Of a DNA stretch of 64,000 nt, positions 59,763-64,000 are shown piece after piece. A program made the translations under genes and the position numbers. Source of the stretch: Zizania palustris. Taxonomy: Eukaryota > Streptophyta > Magnoliopsida > Poales > Poaceae. The notes below the pieces were generated by a model. The model made no database searches and was not told the DNA's origin. It saw nothing but the letters and a program-made list of their open reading frames with translations. Where the stretch lies: NCBI GenBank assembly GCA_019279435.1, contig JAAALK010000086.1, positions 20,133,913 through 20,197,912 on the forward strand, given 5' to 3'. Position 1 is the first letter of the stretch, and the number at the start of each line of letters is the position of its first letter.

Positions 59763-60045
59763 TTTTTAAATTAGTATTTTTTTGAAAAAAAAAATCAAAT
59801 TTGTATGTCGTATTCAAAAAATTGCAAAAATATTATCCAGTCGGCCAACCAAGTGCCGATGGGATCAGTTGGCACTTGGTCGGCCGACTAGAGCCATGTG
59901 GCAGCCAGTCAGCCGTCCATCGACCAACAAGCGCCCGGAACGCGCCCTGACCCGCTCCCGCGCCCCAGCCGACCGACTGGATACTATTTTTGCATTTTTT
60001 TGAATCCGACATACAAATTTGATTTTTTTTAAAAAATTTGTTTCC
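59763..60045. repeat. Foldback element, copy 2
   Basis: Arms at about 59765-59850 and 59965-60043 are near-perfect inverted copies (shared core ATCAAATTTGTATGTCG and GCAAAAATA). The centre has CCAAGTGCCGATGGG and the reverse TTGGCACTTGG. Confidence 0.8.
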
Positions 60046-60705
60046 TTTCTCGTGCAAGGCTCGGAAGCAGCTCCTTGAAAGTCAGGACTTCGACCGTACT
60101 CTACCGTCGCGATCCGCGTCGTTCGGTGCGGATCCGACGGTGTGAAAGCCCTCAATACTATGGAGGTGGGCTCCACCCTGTACGGAGCCCACCTTCGAAG
60201 TCTCTTCAGTATCTGATGGATCGAAATCCAACGATACGAAGGGGTCGACTGCCCGCTGCAGTCGATTCCCCCGACAGGTGATCTCATTTCACAAGGCTAA
60301 GCTTCTCTTACTCTACCTCTCGCGCAGGGTTGATTTTTTTTACAAAATTAATTCCTCCATCCAAAAACCGTCTTAAATAAACTTTATTTAATATACTTTG
60401 ATATTACAATTATTATACTAATTTGTGAATTGTGACATTATAATAATAATATCTTCCTAAATCATAATATTGTAATATAACTATAATCTTATATTTAAGT
60501 TATGTTTTTAATATATAATTATACAAAGTTGTCATTAAATTATATTATTTTTATATTAAAATAATACAAATAAATATAATATTGATAAATAATAAAAACG
60601 ACGGTTCAACCATGAACCGATAACCGACCACTTTGTCGGTTCCATTACACGTCCGGTTTTTTCAGTATGCCTCTCTCGCTCGCTGAGACGGTTAGCCGGC
60701 GTAGA

Positions 60706-61022
60706 ATTTTTTTAAATAATATTGTAAAAAAATTCAAAATTGTATGTCTATTTGAAAATTTTGCAAAAGTAACATGCGGTCGACACTTGAAGTGCCGACT
60801 GGATGCTACGTCAGCTTCAGTCAGCACTTCAAATGCCGATTGAAGCTGACGGAACAGAATTTGATAGAAGGCAGCATCTAGTCGGTATTTGAAGTGCCGA
60901 CTGGTGTCGACTGGTACGAAGATCCAGTGAGCCTTAGTACTTCAGTGACCACATTGCATGTCTGCAATTTTTACATATATGGATTTGAATTTGTTTTTTT
61001 TAAAAAAATTATTTAAAAAAAA
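60706..61022. repeat. Foldback element, copy 3
   Basis: The arms (about 60706-60775 and 60965-61020) are T/A-rich inverted repeats. The centre repeats ACTTGAAGTGCCGACTGG and CTGACG-type motifs as in copy 1. Confidence 0.7.
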
Positions 61023-61253
61023 AGCTCGCCGGCGTATGCGTACGCATGCACGCAACCGCCGCATTTAGCAGCCAACCACCGTGCATCTGTGGCGCGCAGG
61101 AGGGGCCAGGCTCGCCCGCGCGCGCGTGATCGCCATGGAAGACTCAGCTCCTCCGGTTTAACTTGGTGGTCCTCGCGCGCAATTCCTCTCACTGTCTCCC
61201 GCCCGCTAACTCACTGCTCCCTCCTTAACTGCGCGTTTCAAGGTGAAGGTGGC

Positions 61254-61282
61254 GCGAGGCGAGGCGAGGCGAGGCGAGGCAG
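61254..61282. repeat. GGCGA pentanucleotide repeat in the GDSL promoter
   Basis: About five tandem GCGAG units lie 12-40 bp upstream of the TATA box of the GDSL gene. Confidence 0.85.
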
Positions 61283-61293
61283 GCGAGCTCCTC

Positions 61294-61299
61294 TATAAG
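61294..61299 (+). promoter_or_regulatory. TATA box of the GDSL gene
   Basis: TATAAG lies in GC-rich DNA 216 bp before the ATG, leaving a 5' UTR of roughly 180 nt. Confidence 0.6.
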
Positions 61300-61509
61300 A
61301 GAGCGCGACCACGCCGTCTCCCTTCGCCGTAGATCGATCGATCGTCGTGTCGTCGTCCACTGCCCGGTCGTCGATCGGCGCCTCTAGCTTCCAAAAGTCG
61401 CCGACTTTGCAGCGACGCCAAGTGCTACGCCCTGAGGCGGCGCTCGATCGCCTAGCTTCTTGCTTGCTAGCTCGTCGTTCTCTCGAGTCTCGATCGCCAA
61501 GATATATAG

Positions 61510-63810
61510 ATGGGCGCCTACTCGGTCGGCCTCCTCGGGGTGGCGGTGGCGGTGACGGTCCTCGTGGCCGCCACGCCGGCGGCGTCCGCGCCGCGCGCCT
61601 TCTTCGTGTTCGGGGACTCCCTCGTCGACAACGGCAACAACAACTACCTCATGACGACGGCGCGCGCCGACGCGCCGCCGTACGGGATCGACTTCCCGAC
61701 GCACATGCCCACGGGGAGGTTCTCCAACGGGCTCAACATCCCCGACATCATCAGTTACACCCTTGCGTCTCCAGCTCTGTCGCTCTCACACAGATTAACA
61801 AAGGCACCAATGCACCATGCACACAGTGCGTAGTCTAGACTCTAGAGCTCGCTGCTTGACACGTTGTTGCGTTTTTGGCTCAGGTGAGCACCTCGGGTCC
61901 CAGCCGGCGCTGCCGTACCTGAGCCCCGACCTCCGAGGCGAGAACTTGCTCGTCGGCGCCAACTTCGCGTCGGCCGGCGTCGGCATCCTCAACGACACCG
62001 GCATCCAGTTCGTACGTACCGTGCACACATCTACGAGCAATCTCTCGTTCTTGCATTGAAATGTGCAATTGCAAGCTAGCGATCGAGATCGAGCGATAAA
62101 TAACACTGGTTTATATATATTCAGGTGAACATAATTAGGATCGGGCAGCAGCTGCAGAACTTCCAGGACTACCAGCAGAAGCTGGCGGCGTTCGCCGGCG
62201 ACGACGCGGCGAGGCAGCTGGTGGAGCAGTCGCTCGTGCTCATCACGCTCGGCGGCAACGATTTCGTCAACAACTACTACCTGGTGCCCTTCTCTGTCAG
62301 GTCCCGCCAGTTCGCCCTCGAGGATTACGTCCCCTACCTCATCTCCGAGTACAAGAAGATCCTCACGGTTAGTCGAACCATTTCCAACTTTTTCTTGCTT
62401 GCTCCACAGAATGATCACTAGCCTTTAACCTCGCTGCTATCCCCAAAAGTAAAATTAAATTTGGCAAAATCAAACCGACGTGGTTAGCATTTCAGTAGAA
62501 AATCACGCGAAACAGGTTACAGATGAACATAACGCACTAGTTCTTTGTGCAACAAATTAAACCTTAAGAAACATGTCTAGCTATCAAGCAATGATCAGTG
62601 CAATGCTGCTCTACGCAAACCATATTTCCAAATGTAAGAAACATTCAAGAAAAATGAGCGCTAGCACGTCGTCGACTCCTCGTACCAGATCTCGATCTCT
62701 GCTGCACTTATGATCCATGGGGTACAATGACAATCGGCCTCAACATTTATTGAGCTTCCCACCAGAAAATTTCAAGCTGTAGACAGCAGTATCATATAGT
62801 ACCCAAGTTTTTACCGTGGGGTAGTAGGAGTACTTTGTCTGACTGTGTCGATCTCGTCGTCGTTTGCTGTGACCTACCACACATTCACTGTGCAGAAGGG
62901 AACACGAACACAGTAAAAAACCATTATAATTTCCGTGGTAAAAACAAGCAGGGGGATGCAGTGGTCACCGTGGTAGAGAGCTAGCTTGTGTCGTCGTCGC
63001 ATTTACTGACGTACTATATATATCAGGGAGGCGCGGTTGGCGCCAAAATTTACTCATGCCACATGCAAAGAACAGTAGCTAGCTAGCTCGTGCGCAATAG
63101 TACTATGTCGTTTCAGTTACTCTCGTCGTAGGACGGGGACCGGACCGGACCGGATCGGATCGGTTCGGCTCAGCTGTTATTTTCCCCTGCTTGCAGAGGC
63201 TGCACGGGCTGGGCGCCCGGCGAGTAGTCGTCACTGGCACGGGGATGATCGGGTGCGTCCCGGCGGAGCTGGCCCTGCACAGCCTCGACGGCGAGTGCGC
63301 CACCGACCTGACGCGGGCCGCCGACCTCTTCAACCCGCAGCTCGAGAGCATGCTCGTCGAGCTCAACGGCGAGCTGGGCGGCGGCCGTGACGTCTTCATC
63401 GCCGCCAACACCAACAAGATCAGCTTCGACTTCATGTTCAACCCACAGGACTACGGTAATATAATGCATGGCGGCCTAAGCTAGCTAGCATGTTCGGCAC
63501 TTCGGCATGGCCGGCAACGAACTCGATCAACTCCTACGGGAAAATGACACGCGTGGCTTGGTTTTGGTTGGCTGCAGGGTTCGTGACGGCGAAGGTGGCG
63601 TGCTGCGGGCAGGGGCCGTACAACGGGATCGGGCTGTGCACGCCGGCGTCGAACGTGTGCGCGAACCGGGACGTGTACGCGTATTGGGACGCGTTCCACC
63701 CGACGGAGCGGGCCAACCGGCTCATCGTCAATCAGCTCATGCACGGCTCCACCGAACACATCAACCCCATGAACATCAGCACCATCCTCGCCATGGACGA
63801 GAGGAATTGA
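61510..63810 (+). CDS. GDSL esterase/lipase, secreted
   Basis: Five exons: 61510-61753, 61884-62011, 62125-62367, 63197-63455 and 63578-63810, all GT-AG with matching phase, give 368 residues. A hydrophobic signal peptide (about 1-27, ending ASA) precedes block I FVFGDSLVDNGNNN with the nucleophile Ser37. Block II is GANFASAGVGI (106-116), block III is GGNDFVNNY with Asn169, and block V is DAFHP with Asp329 and His332, so the SGNH catalytic set is complete. These enzymes hydrolyse acyl esters, usually in the cell wall or cuticle. The GLNIPDIISEHLG and LNDTGIQF segments place it near the Arabidopsis LTL1/At5g33370 group. The physiological substrate is unknown. Intron 4 is long (829 bp). Confidence 0.96.
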
Positions 63811-64000
63811 TCGAGCGAGCACACGCGCACACTTTGTTGGCCCAGCATCATATCGAAACTACGTACATGTGTGGTTATGCCTAGCGTTTGGTTGAAGTTT
63901 TGATGTTTTTATCTCTTTTTCCCGGGTTTCAGGTATAAGTGTCTAAATGGTGAATTAAGTGATTAAGTCTATAGTATAGTGGATTGTGTTTGTTAATGTT
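63811..64000. other. 3' flank of the GDSL gene
   Basis: Probably the 3' UTR and beyond. No further feature before the window ends. Confidence 0.5.

Overview
The window is nuclear DNA from a flowering plant, almost certainly a grass. It has intron-bearing genes with GT-AG junctions, very GC-rich first exons, an LTR retrotransposon of the Tat type with an antisense extra gene, two CACTA transposons and many short TWA-flanked MITEs. I cannot name the species. Three genes look intact: a BAHD acyltransferase of the benzyl alcohol O-benzoyltransferase type (minus, 1988-491, two exons), the microtubule regulator CLASP (minus, 49463-39130, 21 exons, 1441 residues), and a GDSL esterase/lipase (plus, 61510-63810, five exons, 368 residues). 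All splice junctions given here were read by eye and keep the reading frame.

From 4.3 to 37.5 kb the window is almost entirely mobile DNA. First comes a full-length 11.9 kb Ty3/Gypsy element (4308-16224, TSD TACGC) lying on the minus strand. Its gag-pol is broken by TAG codons and one small deletion. On the opposite strand it carries a spliced gene with its own TATA-like box, introns and AATAAA. Next is a 2.2 kb non-autonomous CACTA element (16489-18681, TSD GAT) that has picked up a genomic piece of the peroxisome gene PEX14. Then 4 kb hold gene scraps (class III peroxidase, BRI1-type LRR) and a decayed LTR element. A larger CACTA element of the same family follows (22718-34468). It carries decayed TNP2-type and Transposase_24-type genes, a long hairpin, and a 3.3 kb solo LTR (TSD CAAAC) that splits its transposase gene. 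After it come a Stowaway-like MITE and a PIF/Harbinger remnant split by another solo LTR (TSD GTATT), which abuts a MITE at a shared TTA.

From 37.5 to 61.5 kb the space around CLASP holds MITEs, an intronic solo LTR (46606-47095), a nested cluster of three related MITEs at 52 kb, an 80-bp triple repeat leading into a GGCCC-rich element with a tRNA-like pol III promoter, and two of the three copies of a foldback repeat family. The third copy lies near 2.5 kb.

The intact genes do not form a pathway together. The main story is element biology: a likely autonomous/non-autonomous CACTA pair with gene capture, repeated nesting, and a Gypsy element that carries a complete antisense gene.
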